Source: Dactylosporangium vinaceum (GTDB lineage: Bacteria; Actinomycetota; Actinomycetes; Mycobacteriales; Micromonosporaceae). Taken from it: DNA of 64,000 nucleotides. How positions within the stretch are numbered: the stretch's first letter is position 1; each line of letters begins with the position of its first letter. Where the stretch lies: the NCBI RefSeq assembly GCF_019904175.1, contig NZ_CP061913.1, positions 10,292,001 through 10,356,000 on the forward strand, given 5' to 3'. The position numbers were made by a program, and so were the translations under genes. Positions 8,467 through 17,034 of the stretch are shown piece by piece. Under the pieces are notes generated by a model. It ran no database searches. It saw only the letters and a program-made list of their open reading frames with translations, and was not told where the DNA came from.

Positions 8467-9653
8467 GATGGCCGCCCATATGCGAGTTCGCTGGCCAGCA
8501 CCGCGGCGCCGACGACGCCGGCGCGGGGGCCGAGCTCGGACAGGACGACCGGCAGGTTGCCGGTCGCCAGGGGCAGCGAGCGCCGGTACACCACGCTGCG
8601 GATCTCGGCGAGCAGGATGTGCCCGAGCCCGGCCAGCCCGCCGCCGATCACGATCATCGACGGGTTGATGAAGCTGACAAGCCCGGCGAGCACCCCGCCG
8701 ACCCGCCGCCCGCCGTCGCGGATGAGCCGGATGCAGGTGACGTCACCCTCGGCCGCGCCGTCGGCGACGTCCTTGGCGTTCACCGACCCGTTGGCCGAGA
8801 GCCGGTCAGCCAGCGCCGGCGACGCACCGCTGCGCGCGGCCGCCGTCGCGTCCCGGGCCAGCGCGCCGCCACCGAACAGCGCCTCCAGGCAGCCGACGTT
8901 GCCGCACGAGCACACCGGCCCGTGCGAGTCGACCTGGATGTGCCCGATGTCTCCGGCGCAGCCGTCAGTGCCCCGGTACACCTCGCCGTTGAGGTAGATG
9001 CCGCAGCCGATGCCGGTACCCACCTTGAGGAAGAGCAGGTTGTCCACCGAGTGCGCGACGCCGCCGTAGCGCTCGCCGATGCTCATGATGTTCACGTCGT
9101 TGTCCACGACGACCGGGCAGTTGTGCTCGCGCCCGAGCACCTCCCGCACCGGGAACCGGTCCCACCCCGGCATGATCGGCGGCGACACCGGCACCCCGTC
9201 GCGGAAGCTGACCGGCCCGGGCACCCCGATACCTATCGCGTTGAGCCGCTCGTAGGCGCCGTCGACCCGGAACTTGTGCAGGATCTCGTTGACCCGCTGC
9301 AGGATCACCTTGGGCCCGGACCGGATGTCGGCCGGCTCCCCGTACGCCGCGATCGGCTCCAGCCGCCCATCGGTGATCTCGACGTCGATCGAGCTCGCCC
9401 CCAGGTCCACAGCGGCGAACCGCAGCCCCGGGTTGAGCTCGACGAGCGTGGAGCGCCGCCCGCCCCGGCTGGCCGCGGGCCCGGCCTCCCGGATGAGCCC
9501 CGTGGCGACGAGCGAGTCGAGATCGGCCAACAGCCGCGGCCGCGGCACCTCGAGCCGGTCGGCGAGCTCGGCCCGCGACAACGCCCCGGTGTCCCGCAAC
9601 AACCGCAGCAGGCGCGACTGCACCGGATTGTCGATGGCGCTGACCGTGTTCAT
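8463..9653 (-). CDS. ROK-family transcriptional regulator (XylR-like)
   Basis: 396 residues from the ATG at 9653; an upstream extension to 9833 has poor composition. Residues about 10-70 are a winged helix (LLRDTGALSRAELADRLEVP). The rest is the sugar-kinase-like ROK domain with AVDLGASSIDVEITDG and the zinc motif CSCGNVGC. XylR-type members repress pentose operons and release DNA on binding sugar. It is the first gene of the sugar operon and is translationally coupled to the ATPase, so it probably autoregulates. A strong dyad at 9833-9858 is the best operator candidate. Confidence 0.9.
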   Translation of the reverse strand: MNTVSAIDNPVQSRLLRLLRDTGALSRAELADRLEVPRPRLLADLDSLVATGLIREAGPAASRGGRRSTLVELNPGLRFAAVDLGASSIDVEITDGRLEPIAAYGEPADIRSGPKVILQRVNEILHKFRVDGAYERLNAIGIGVPGPVSFRDGVPVSPPIMPGWDRFPVREVLGREHNCPVVVDNDVNIMSIGERYGGVAHSVDNLLFLKVGTGIGCGIYLNGEVYRGTDGCAGDIGHIQVDSHGPVCSCGNVGCLEALFGGGALARDATAAARSGASPALADRLSANGSVNAKDVADGAAEGDVTCIRLIRDGGRRVGGVLAGLVSFINPSMIVIGGGLAGLGHILLAEIRSVVYRRSLPLATGNLPVVLSELGPRAGVVGAAVLASELAYGRPS

Positions 9654-10119
9654 CGAAGGCACCCCCTCATCGGGCCGCAGTTGCCTGGGCGCACCGCGAC
9701 ATGCGGCAACACCACCACACCGCCAGAAGTCCCCGGGTTGCCGACCTGTGTGGCCCGCGTTACACCCGTGTTGCGAAGGGACTCTAGGCCCCACCAACCC
9801 AGCCCGTCTAGACCTTCTGCCCTCCGTTACCAAACTTTTGCTGATCTCAGCGGAAGTTAGTGAGGATTGAAAAATAAGGCTGTATTAGCAGCTCAGGCCG
9901 CCTTTCCCAACAACGGGACCCGACCAACAAACGCGGACAAACCGCCCGGCAAATTCCCCGACGCACGCTGGGTGAGCGCGCCATACCCAGCCGTGCCGCC
10001 CAGACCGCGCGCTATGTCAAACCACTCGACGACCATAGGCATTGCTTGGGACGGCCATATGGCCCTATATTTATCCAACGGCCGGAGAAGCTCCGGCGAG
10101 TGCGATGAGGCGACTGAAA
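9654..10119. other. Promoter region of the sugar operon, divergent from Uma2
   Basis: 466 bases without a supported gene. It holds the operator-like dyad at 9833-9858 and, further right, a small hairpin GCCGGAG-AAG-CTCCGGC at 10081-10097. Base composition drops around 9825-9900 and 10050-10080, as expected for promoters on both strands. Confidence 0.5.
9833..9858. promoter_or_regulatory. Candidate operator of the ROK-regulated operon
   Basis: The half-sites AACTTTTGCTGA and TCAGCGGAAGTT are separated by TC; ten of twelve positions pair. The dyad lies 180 bases upstream of the regulator start in the only gap from which the operon can be transcribed. Binding by the ROK protein is inference. 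Confidence 0.5.
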
Positions 10120-10656
10120 ATGGATGGGCGCATGACGGTCGCATCGAACCTGCCCAACCGGCCACTCACACTCGCCGACGTCACCCGCCTCGCCGAAGCC
10201 GACAGCAGCCACCGGTTCGAGTTGAGCGAGGGGAATCTCGTCGTCATGCCACCCGGCCCGTGGCGTCACCAGCGAAGCAGCATGCTGATGGGCGCGTGGC
10301 TACTCAACGCCTATGGCGACCGTGTGAATGCGGCACCCGGGGTCCAGACGGCCGACGACAATCTCAATGGCCGAATCCCCGACCTCGTTGTCACAAAAGC
10401 GCCTGTCGATGACGACACGGTCTGGCTGGACCGAGCCGTCGTCACGCTCGCAGTAGAGATCGTTTCCAAGGGCTCGGAGCGCATGGATCGCTGGCTCAAG
10501 CCGATCGAATACGCTGAGGCCGGAATACCCTTCTTCTGGCGAGTCGAGCCCGACGAAGGTGTGGTCCAGTTCCGCCTCGAGGACGGCCGTTACGTCGAGT
10601 ACGGCAAGGTGCCCCTGGAAGCCCTGCTCGCCGGCGAAGTCCCCGTCCTGTCGTAG
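10120..10656 (+). CDS. Uma2-family (DUF820) PD-(D/E)XK endonuclease-like protein
   Basis: About 178 residues. It begins with the usual Uma2 segment (LTLADVTRLAEADSSHRFEL SEGNLVVM region). The nuclease-like core is GRIPDLVV followed by TLAVEIVSKGS, giving the D...ExV pair of the PD-(D/E)XK fold, then the conserved DRWLKPIEYAEAGIPFFWRV. Uma2 proteins are abundant in cyanobacteria and actinomycetes and their role is not established. I prefer ATG 10120, with GAGG nine bases upstream; ATG 10105 or 10132 are alternatives. It stands alone, convergent with the ABC exporter genes. Confidence 0.8.
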   Translation: MDGRMTVASNLPNRPLTLADVTRLAEADSSHRFELSEGNLVVMPPGPWRHQRSSMLMGAWLLNAYGDRVNAAPGVQTADDNLNGRIPDLVVTKAPVDDDTVWLDRAVVTLAVEIVSKGSERMDRWLKPIEYAEAGIPFFWRVEPDEGVVQFRLEDGRYVEYGKVPLEALLAGEVPVLS

Positions 10657-10721
10657 GCGCGGAAACAAACTCCGGCTCGACCGACACCGCTTGCCGTGGC
10701 CGCAGCCGAGCCCACCTCAAG

Positions 10722-11528
10722 TCAGCTCAACAGCAGCTTCCCCAACCGCCGGCTCGCCAGCCAAAGCCCCCCGACCGTCAGCGCCGCCAGATAGCCCGCG
10801 TGCCACACCAGCGGCCATCCGAGAGCGCCGAGGCACAACCCGCGCACCAGCTCGACCCCGTGATACAGCGGCGTCAGTTCGATGAGGACGCGGGCCGCGA
10901 GCGGGTAGGAGCCGGGCGGGGCGAAGGTGCCGCTGAACAGGAACAGGGCGAACTGCCCCACGTTCACGTAGTCGAAGTCCTGCCACGAGCGCAGCAGGGT
11001 CGACAGGGCCATCCCCAGGCCGCCGAAGGCGAAGCCCACGAGCACCGCGGCCGGGAAGGCGGCCAGGGCCCAGGCCGCGGACGTGAGGTGGAGGGCGACC
11101 ATGACGGCCAGGAAGGCGGCCGAGTAGAAGCTGCCGCGCAGCATGGCCCAGAGCAGTTCGCCGCCGGCCAGCTGCAGCGGCGTGACCGGGGTGGCCAGGG
11201 TGGCATCGTAGAGCTTCATGAACTTCAACTTGCCGTAGAAGTTCATGATGGTCTCGGCCAGGGCGCCGGTCATGGCGGAGGCGGCGAGGGTCGCCGGGGC
11301 CACGAACTGGGCGTAGGAGACCAGGCGGCCGTCGGTGAGCGGTACGTCGCCGATGAGCCGGCCCACGCCGACGCCGATGGAGAGCAGGTAGAGCAGCGGC
11401 TCGAAGAAGCCCGACAGCAGCACGATCCAGTAGGCCACGTGCCGGGCGGCGGCGAGATTGCGGCCCGTGACGGAGAGCGCGCCTTGCGCCGGGCGCTCCA
11501 TGCGCCGGTACATCGCAGTCGTGACCAA
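10722..11528 (-). CDS. ABC-2 type transporter permease (NodJ-like), second copy
   Basis: 268 residues with about six membrane segments and the ABC-2 layout. The N-terminal amphipathic stretch is followed by AARHVAYWIVLLSGFFEPLL, and the loop ELTPLYHGVELVRGL near the end is the conserved ABC-2 signature region. It is last in the three-gene unit ATPase - permease - permease, three bases after the preceding gene. The two permeases are paralogous (both carry a P-LxHGVEL-type loop), so the exporter is probably a heterodimer. The substrate is unknown, likely a drug, lipid or polysaccharide. Confidence 0.88.
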   Translation of the reverse strand: MVTTAMYRRMERPAQGALSVTGRNLAAARHVAYWIVLLSGFFEPLLYLLSIGVGVGRLIGDVPLTDGRLVSYAQFVAPATLAASAMTGALAETIMNFYGKLKFMKLYDATLATPVTPLQLAGGELLWAMLRGSFYSAAFLAVMVALHLTSAAWALAAFPAAVLVGFAFGGLGMALSTLLRSWQDFDYVNVGQFALFLFSGTFAPPGSYPLAARVLIELTPLYHGVELVRGLCLGALGWPLVWHAGYLAALTVGGLWLASRRLGKLLLS

Positions 11529-11531
11529 CGT

Positions 11532-12293
11532 TCAGTCCTCCAGCCGCCGGGTGAAACTGCGGACCGCCAGCGCGTAACCGACCGCGATGTACGCCACCAG
11601 AACCGCCACGTGGGTCCAGGCGCCCCAGGCCGTCGCGGTGCCGAGCGTCGCCGCGCGGCAGAGCTCCACGCCGTGCCACAGCGGCGAGGCGTAGGCCAGC
11701 GCGCGGGCCGCCGCCGGCAGCCCCTCGACCGGGAAGAAGACGCCCGCGAACAGGGACATCGGCACGACCAGCAGCCGGAAGAGCACCGCGAAGTAGCCGT
11801 CGCTGGGCACCACCGACGCGAACGCGAACGTCGGTGCGGCGAAGGCCAGGCCGGTCAGCACCGCCGGCCCGAACGTCGCCGGCGCCCACCACGAGTGCAG
11901 CGCCCCGAACGGCAGCAGCACCAGCAGGAACGCCAGCGTGCTCAGCGCGATCCGCAGGCTCAGGAACACCAGGTGCCCGCGCAGGATCGCGGCCGAGCTC
12001 AGCGGGGTCGAGCGCATGGCGTGGTAGGTGCGGACCCAGTTGAACATCGAGAACACCGGCCAGGTCGAGTCGCCCACGGCGACCTGCAGGGCCGTGGAGG
12101 CGAGCAGGCCCGGCCCGATCCAGTCGAGGTACGGCGCGCCGAGGCCGGACGGGCGCGCGTCGACATAGCCGCCGACGGTCACCCCCATCGCGACGAGGAA
12201 CAGCCCCGGCAGCGCGAACGAGCTGAACACCGAGGAGCGCCACGTGCGCCGGTAGGACACGAGGTGATACTCCAGCGCGGCGAGCGTGCCCAT
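11532..12293 (-). CDS. ABC-2 type transporter permease (NodJ-like), first copy
   Basis: 253 residues and about six membrane segments. It starts MGTLAALEYHLVSYRRTWRS, typical for the cytosolic lead-in of ABC-2 permeases, and has the conserved loop YASPLWHGVELCRAA near residue 215. Its ATG shares one base with the stop of the ATPase gene, so the three genes are translationally coupled. With the second permease it should form the export channel. Confidence 0.88.
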   Translation of the reverse strand: MGTLAALEYHLVSYRRTWRSSVFSSFALPGLFLVAMGVTVGGYVDARPSGLGAPYLDWIGPGLLASTALQVAVGDSTWPVFSMFNWVRTYHAMRSTPLSSAAILRGHLVFLSLRIALSTLAFLLVLLPFGALHSWWAPATFGPAVLTGLAFAAPTFAFASVVPSDGYFAVLFRLLVVPMSLFAGVFFPVEGLPAAARALAYASPLWHGVELCRAATLGTATAWGAWTHVAVLVAYIAVGYALAVRSFTRRLED

Positions 12294-13222
12294 CACTCCA
12301 CCAACGTCCGGCCGGTGAGCTGGAGGAACACGTCTTCCAGCGAGCCGCGGCGCACCAGCGTGCTCGACGGGGCGAGGCCCCGCGCGGCGATCTCGGCCAG
12401 GGCACCGTCGCCGTCGTGGGTGTAGACGAGCACGCGGTCGGGCAGCGCCTCGACCCGCTCGCCGACCCCGTCGAGCTTGCCGGCCAGGTCGGCGTCGTCG
12501 GCGGCGAAGCGGACCTCGACGACCTCGCGGGTCGAGTGCCGCTCGATGAGCTCGCGCGGCGCACCCTCGGCCACGATCCGGCCGCCGTCCATCACCACGA
12601 GCCGGTCGCACAGCTGCTCGGCCTCGTCCATGTAGTGCGTGGTGAGCACCAGCGTCACGCCTCGCTGCTTGAGCCGGAACAGCCGCTCCCAGACCAGGTG
12701 CCGGGCCTGCGGGTCGAGGCCTGTCGTCGGCTCGTCGAGCAGCACGAGGTCGGGCTCGTTGACCAGGGCGCGGGCGATCGTCAGGCGGCGCTTCATGCCG
12801 CCGGACAGCGGCTCGACCTTGGCGTCGGCGCGGTCGGTGAGCTGCACGAAGTCGAGCAGCTCCCGGGCCCGTTCGCGGGCGACCCGGCGCGGGATGCCGA
12901 AGTAGCGCGCGTAGACGACCAGGTTTTCCAGCACCGTGAGCTCGGGGTCGAGCGTGTCCAGCTGCGGGCACACGCCGAGCCGGGCCCGGATCGCCGGGCC
13001 GTCGCGGGCCGCGTCGAGGCCCAGAATGCGCAGGCTGCCGCCGGTCGGGCGGGACACGCACCCGATCATCCGCATCGTCGAGGACTTGCCGGCTCCGTTG
13101 GGCCCCAGGAATCCGAACGCCTCGCCGGGCGCCACCCGCACATCTATGCCATCGACAGCCGTAAATTCGCCGAATCGTTTGACCAGGCCAGTTGCCGCGA
13201 TCAATGCCCCGTCGTCCACCAC
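12293..13222 (-). CDS. ABC transporter ATP-binding protein (NodI/DrrA-like exporter)
   Basis: 309 residues with GTG start. Walker A is GPNGAGKSS, the Q-loop is GVCPQLDTLD, the signature is LSGGMKRRL, Walker B is LVLLDEPTTGLD and the H-switch is LTTHYMDEAEQL. The roughly 70 residues after the ATPase core are the DrrA/NodI-type C-terminal extension. It energises export through the two ABC-2 permeases that follow. In actinomycetes such three-gene sets are often drug or lipid exporters, and no biosynthetic genes nearby narrow the substrate. Confidence 0.92.
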   Translation of the reverse strand: MVDDGALIAATGLVKRFGEFTAVDGIDVRVAPGEAFGFLGPNGAGKSSTMRMIGCVSRPTGGSLRILGLDAARDGPAIRARLGVCPQLDTLDPELTVLENLVVYARYFGIPRRVARERARELLDFVQLTDRADAKVEPLSGGMKRRLTIARALVNEPDLVLLDEPTTGLDPQARHLVWERLFRLKQRGVTLVLTTHYMDEAEQLCDRLVVMDGGRIVAEGAPRELIERHSTREVVEVRFAADDADLAGKLDGVGERVEALPDRVLVYTHDGDGALAEIAARGLAPSSTLVRRGSLEDVFLQLTGRTLVE

Positions 13223-13266
13223 GCCCCGACCATAACCGAGGGGTACGACAGTTTTACGATGCCCCG

Positions 13267-14574
13267 ATGCGCCTCAACCCGCGCTGGCTCGGGCTGGCCG
13301 CCTCGCTCGTGCTCGCCGTCAGCGGCTTCCTGGCCGGCAAGCCGTATCACCACGACGCCGCGTGGGTGACCGGCGTCTGCCTGTGGTTCCCGGCGCTCAT
13401 CGGCCTCGGCTACGCCTGGTGGCAGCTACGCGATGAGCGCAGCGGGCTGCTGGTCACGGCGACGCTGTGGGCCCTCCCCCTGCTCATCGCGCCACCGATG
13501 GGTGCGCTCGACGTGTACGCGTACAGCTGCCAGGGTCAGCTTTTCGACGCCGGCCTGAACCTCTACGAGCACGGCCCGGCCGACCTGCCCTGCACCTGGC
13601 TGTCCGCGGTCCCGCCGCTGTGGCGCGACACCCCGACGCCGTACGGTCCGCTCTGGTTCGCCATCTCCGGCGCCGTCGCCTGGCTCGCCCACGGTCACCT
13701 CGTCGTCGCCGTCGGTCTCTTCCGGGCGGTCGCGGTGGGCGGCCTCATCCTGTGCGTGGCTGCCGCCCGTCGGCTCACCGCAGACAACGCGGCCCTGGCC
13801 ATGAGCCCGCTGGTGCTGATCCACGTCGTCTCCGGCGTCCACAACGACATCCTCGTCGCGGGCTTCGTCGTCGCCGGGTTCGCTTACGCGGTACACAAAA
13901 GACCGGTGCCGGCCGGCGCGGCGATCGGACTGGCCGCCGCAGTCAAGGTCACAGCGTTGGTTGCGGCGCCTTTCCTGGTACTCCTCCTGCTCCGACGCCG
14001 CCGCGACCCGCTCGCGTTCGCCGCCGCAGCCGCCGCCGTCTACACGGCGCTCGCCCTGGTCACCGGCCACGGCCTCGGGTTCCTCAAGGCGCTCGGCGCG
14101 ACGGCCCAGTTGGTCCAGTGGCTGTCCATCCCGAGCGGCGTCGGCATGGCCGTCGGCTACGTGCTGCGATGGGCAGGCCACCCCGAAGCGTTCGACCCGG
14201 CGGTCGCCGCGGCCCGCGCGGTGGGCTTCGTGGTGCTGGCCGGGCTGCTGCTCTGGCTGTGGATCAGGGCGGTGAAGGCCCGCGCGGAGCCGACCGCCGT
14301 CATGACCTTCGCCGGCCTGGCCATGCTGGCGACGGCGGTGCTCGGCCCGGTGTTCTACGCGTGGTACGCCCTCGCCGGCATCGCCGTCCTGGCCTGCACC
14401 CCGCTCGCCGGCCGGCTGCGCACGGGCGTCCACGTGGCGGTGGTGGCGCTGCCGTTCCTGACCCTCCCGGACAGCCTGGGCCTGGCCACGAAGACGAAGG
14501 TCCCCGGCGCGTTCCTGGACGTCGTGCTGGTGGCCTGGGCGGCCGGCCGGCTACGACGCCGTTCCCACTCCTGA
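13267..14574 (+). CDS. Polyprenol-phosphate-mannose-dependent mannosyltransferase, MptB-like (GT-C)
   Basis: 435 residues with about a dozen membrane segments. The first large loop has DVYAYSCQGQLFDAGLNLYE and later DTPTPYGPLWFAIS, the hallmark of MptB-type GT-C mannosyltransferases; the Asp in DVYAY is the probable catalytic residue. Such enzymes add mannose from a polyprenyl carrier to lipomannan-like glycans on the outer membrane face. The ATG at 13267 is chosen because upstream codons in frame give no family sequence. The gene ends within the 3' end of the convergent hypothetical gene (24-base overlap). Confidence 0.82.
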   Translation: MRLNPRWLGLAASLVLAVSGFLAGKPYHHDAAWVTGVCLWFPALIGLGYAWWQLRDERSGLLVTATLWALPLLIAPPMGALDVYAYSCQGQLFDAGLNLYEHGPADLPCTWLSAVPPLWRDTPTPYGPLWFAISGAVAWLAHGHLVVAVGLFRAVAVGGLILCVAAARRLTADNAALAMSPLVLIHVVSGVHNDILVAGFVVAGFAYAVHKRPVPAGAAIGLAAAVKVTALVAAPFLVLLLLRRRRDPLAFAAAAAAVYTALALVTGHGLGFLKALGATAQLVQWLSIPSGVGMAVGYVLRWAGHPEAFDPAVAAARAVGFVVLAGLLLWLWIRAVKARAEPTAVMTFAGLAMLATAVLGPVFYAWYALAGIAVLACTPLAGRLRTGVHVAVVALPFLTLPDSLGLATKTKVPGAFLDVVLVAWAAGRLRRRSHS

Positions 14575-15090
14575 CCTGGCCCAGTCGACCAGCTCGCGGG
14601 TGTGCTCGGCGACGCCCGGCAAAGTCGGATCGACGCCCTCGTCGTAGCGGGCCGTCCAGCGCAGACCGTTGACCCCGGGCACCCGCCGGCCGACGATCCG
14701 CACGCCGCCGCGCCCACCCGTGATCTCCTCGAGCGGATGGTGCGAGGTGTGCGCGATGGACTTGTTCACCCGCACTCGCACCTGCTCTGGCACCCGGTCC
14801 GGGTCCAGGAGGGTGACGACGAGCGGCGGGAGGTCCTCCATCACCGCGTATGCGTCGTCGCCCACCGGCACCTCCCGCGCCGCGATGATCGCCAGCTGCC
14901 GGCCCGACCAGGTCGCCTTGTGGATCTCGTGCCAGCCGAGCCGCTCACCGGCCCCGGGCAGCCACAGCCCGTGATTGGTCGCGACCACGACGTTGTCGCC
15001 GGTCGCCCCGGCCCAGGCCACGACCCGCTCGTCGGGGCCCAGGTCCGGGCGCCGCTCGGCCGGCAGCCGCCGGCGCTTGAAGAGTCCCAT
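14551..15090 (-). CDS. Conserved hypothetical protein downstream of dnaG
   Basis: 179 residues with no membrane segment or recognised motif. The start MGLFKRRRLPAERRPDLGPD has a basic N-terminus. The middle reads like beta strands (DNVVVATNHGLWLP, GWHEIHKATWSGRQLAII), resembling a PH-like or beta-barrel fold. It follows dnaG directly; a GTG at 15099 would overlap the dnaG stop, whereas ATG 15090 lies just before it. Its position suggests co-transcription with primase. I do not recognise the function. Confidence 0.7.
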   Translation of the reverse strand: MGLFKRRRLPAERRPDLGPDERVVAWAGATGDNVVVATNHGLWLPGAGERLGWHEIHKATWSGRQLAIIAAREVPVGDDAYAVMEDLPPLVVTLLDPDRVPEQVRVRVNKSIAHTSHHPLEEITGGRGGVRIVGRRVPGVNGLRWTARYDEGVDPTLPGVAEHTRELVDWARSGVGTAS

Positions 15091-15092
15091 CG

Positions 15093-16943
15093 TCACCACC
15101 GGCTCGCGCCGCGATCGCGCAGGGCCCGGGCCTGGCCCTCCAGCGACACCAGCTCACTGAACAGTTTCAGGTGCTCGTCGGCGCTGCTCACCGGGTTGAT
15201 CCGCTGGAGCTTCGACTTGAGCTCGGCGATGGTCCGGTTGAGCGCCATGAGCTGCAGACGGTTGATCGTCACCTCGACATAGCGCGGGTCCGGGTCGCCG
15301 TCCAGGCGCAGCGGCTCGACGGCCAGCTCGGCCACCATCGCGCCCGCGGTCAGGTCCAGGCACGCCTCGCGGACCTGCTCGATCCAGACCGCGCCGCCGG
15401 CCGCACTGCCCGCGCCACCGGCCTCCAGCACCGCGGTGCGCAGGACGGCGTAGGTCGGGTGCGTGTACATCTCCGGCCCGATCGCGTCGAACATCGGCCC
15501 GGCCAGGGCCGGCTGCTGCAGCGCCAGCTTGAGGGCCTCCCGCTCGACAAGGGCCTCCGCGCTGTCCGGGGACAGGACGCGGCGCTGGGCCGGCACCGGC
15601 ATGGGGTCGACGACGCCCTTGGCCGCCGAGGCCACCGTGCGCTGCACCGTCTCCAGCTCCATGCCCAGGTCACCGGAGAGCTTGCGCGCGTACTCGGGCC
15701 GCAGTGTCCGGTCCTTGATCTTGGCGACCAGGGGCGCAGTGGCCTTCAGTGCGCCGACCCGGCCCTCGGCGGTGTCGAGGTTGAAGCGCTGGATCACCGA
15801 GCGCAGCGCGAAGTCGAGCAGCGGCTGCCGGTCGGCCACCAGGTCGCGCACGGCGGCGTCGCCCTTGGCCAGCCGCAGTTCGCACGGGTCCATGCCGTCG
15901 GGCCCGACCGCGATGAACGTCTGGGCGACGAAGCGCTGATCGTCCTCGAACGCCCGCAGTGCCGCCTTCTGCCCGGCCGCATCGCCGTCGAACGTGAAGA
16001 TGATCTCGCCGCCGTAGCCGTCGGCGTCCATCAGCAGCCGGCGCAGCACCGAGATGTGGTCGCCGCCGAACGCGGTGCCGCAGGTCGCCACGGCCACCGG
16101 CACGCCGGCCAGGTGACAGGCCATGACGTCGGTGTACCCCTCGACGATCACGACCCGGCTCTGCTTGGCGATCTCCCGTTTGGCCTGGTCGATCCCGTAC
16201 AGCACGTGCGACTTCTTGTACAGGGGCGTCTCGGGCGTGTTGAGGTACTTCGGCCCGTCATCGTCGTCGAACAGCTTGCGCGCGCCGAACCCGATGACCT
16301 CGCCGGAAATGTCCCTGATCGGCCACAGCAGCCGCCGCCGGAACCTGTCGATCAGGCCGCCGTTGCGCCCCTCCCGGCACAGGCCGGCGGTGGTGAGCTC
16401 GGCCGCCGAGAAGCCCTTCAGCCGCAGGTACTTCGCCAGGTTGTCCCAGCCCTCCGGGGCGAACCCGCACCCGTAGCGCTCGGCCGCCTCCTTGCTGAAG
16501 CCACGCTGGGCCAGGAACTCCCGCGCCTTGCGCGCGCCCGGCGACCCCAGCTGCTCCTGGTAGAACCGGGCCGCCTCGGCGTGGGCGGCGACCAGCCGGT
16601 GCTTCTGCCCGCTGGGCCGCACCGGCGCGCTGCCGGCCTCCACGTATCGCAGCTGCAGCCCGGCCTTCGACGCCAGCCGCTCGACCGACTCCACGAACGT
16701 GAGGTGATCGTGGTCCATCAGGAACTTGATCGCGTCTCCGCCGGCACCGCAGCCGTGGCAGAAGTACACATTCCGGGTCGGTGAGACGTTGAACGAAGCG
16801 GTCTTCTCGTCGTGGAACGGGCACAGCCCCTTCAGGTTGCCCCCACCCGCCGAGCGCAGCGTGACGTGCTCGGATATGACGTCCTCGATCGACGTGCGCT
16901 CCCGGACGAGGGCGATGTCCTCGTCCTTGATCTTGCCGGCCAC
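15093..16943 (-). CDS. dnaG: DNA primase DnaG
   Basis: Makes RNA primers at the replication fork with DnaB helicase. 616 residues. The zinc finger is C41-x2-H44-x17-C62-x2-C65 (CPFHDEK...FCHGC). The TOPRIM core has VVIVEGYTDVMACH and FDGDAAGQKAALRAF. The C-terminal third is the helicase-binding region. I place the start at GTG 16943, because GGGAGG sits six bases upstream and the product then begins (M)AGKIKDED like other actinobacterial primases; the longer reading from 16961 would precede that site. Confidence 0.97.
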   Translation of the reverse strand: MAGKIKDEDIALVRERTSIEDVISEHVTLRSAGGGNLKGLCPFHDEKTASFNVSPTRNVYFCHGCGAGGDAIKFLMDHDHLTFVESVERLASKAGLQLRYVEAGSAPVRPSGQKHRLVAAHAEAARFYQEQLGSPGARKAREFLAQRGFSKEAAERYGCGFAPEGWDNLAKYLRLKGFSAAELTTAGLCREGRNGGLIDRFRRRLLWPIRDISGEVIGFGARKLFDDDDGPKYLNTPETPLYKKSHVLYGIDQAKREIAKQSRVVIVEGYTDVMACHLAGVPVAVATCGTAFGGDHISVLRRLLMDADGYGGEIIFTFDGDAAGQKAALRAFEDDQRFVAQTFIAVGPDGMDPCELRLAKGDAAVRDLVADRQPLLDFALRSVIQRFNLDTAEGRVGALKATAPLVAKIKDRTLRPEYARKLSGDLGMELETVQRTVASAAKGVVDPMPVPAQRRVLSPDSAEALVEREALKLALQQPALAGPMFDAIGPEMYTHPTYAVLRTAVLEAGGAGSAAGGAVWIEQVREACLDLTAGAMVAELAVEPLRLDGDPDPRYVEVTINRLQLMALNRTIAELKSKLQRINPVSSADEHLKLFSELVSLEGQARALRDRGASRW

Positions 16944-17034
16944 CGACACCTCCCCACACATCTTGCCTCGGCGCTACGACAATCTACGACTCGACGGGGC
17001 ATCGACCGTGGCCGGGCCATGCCATGCTTCCGGC

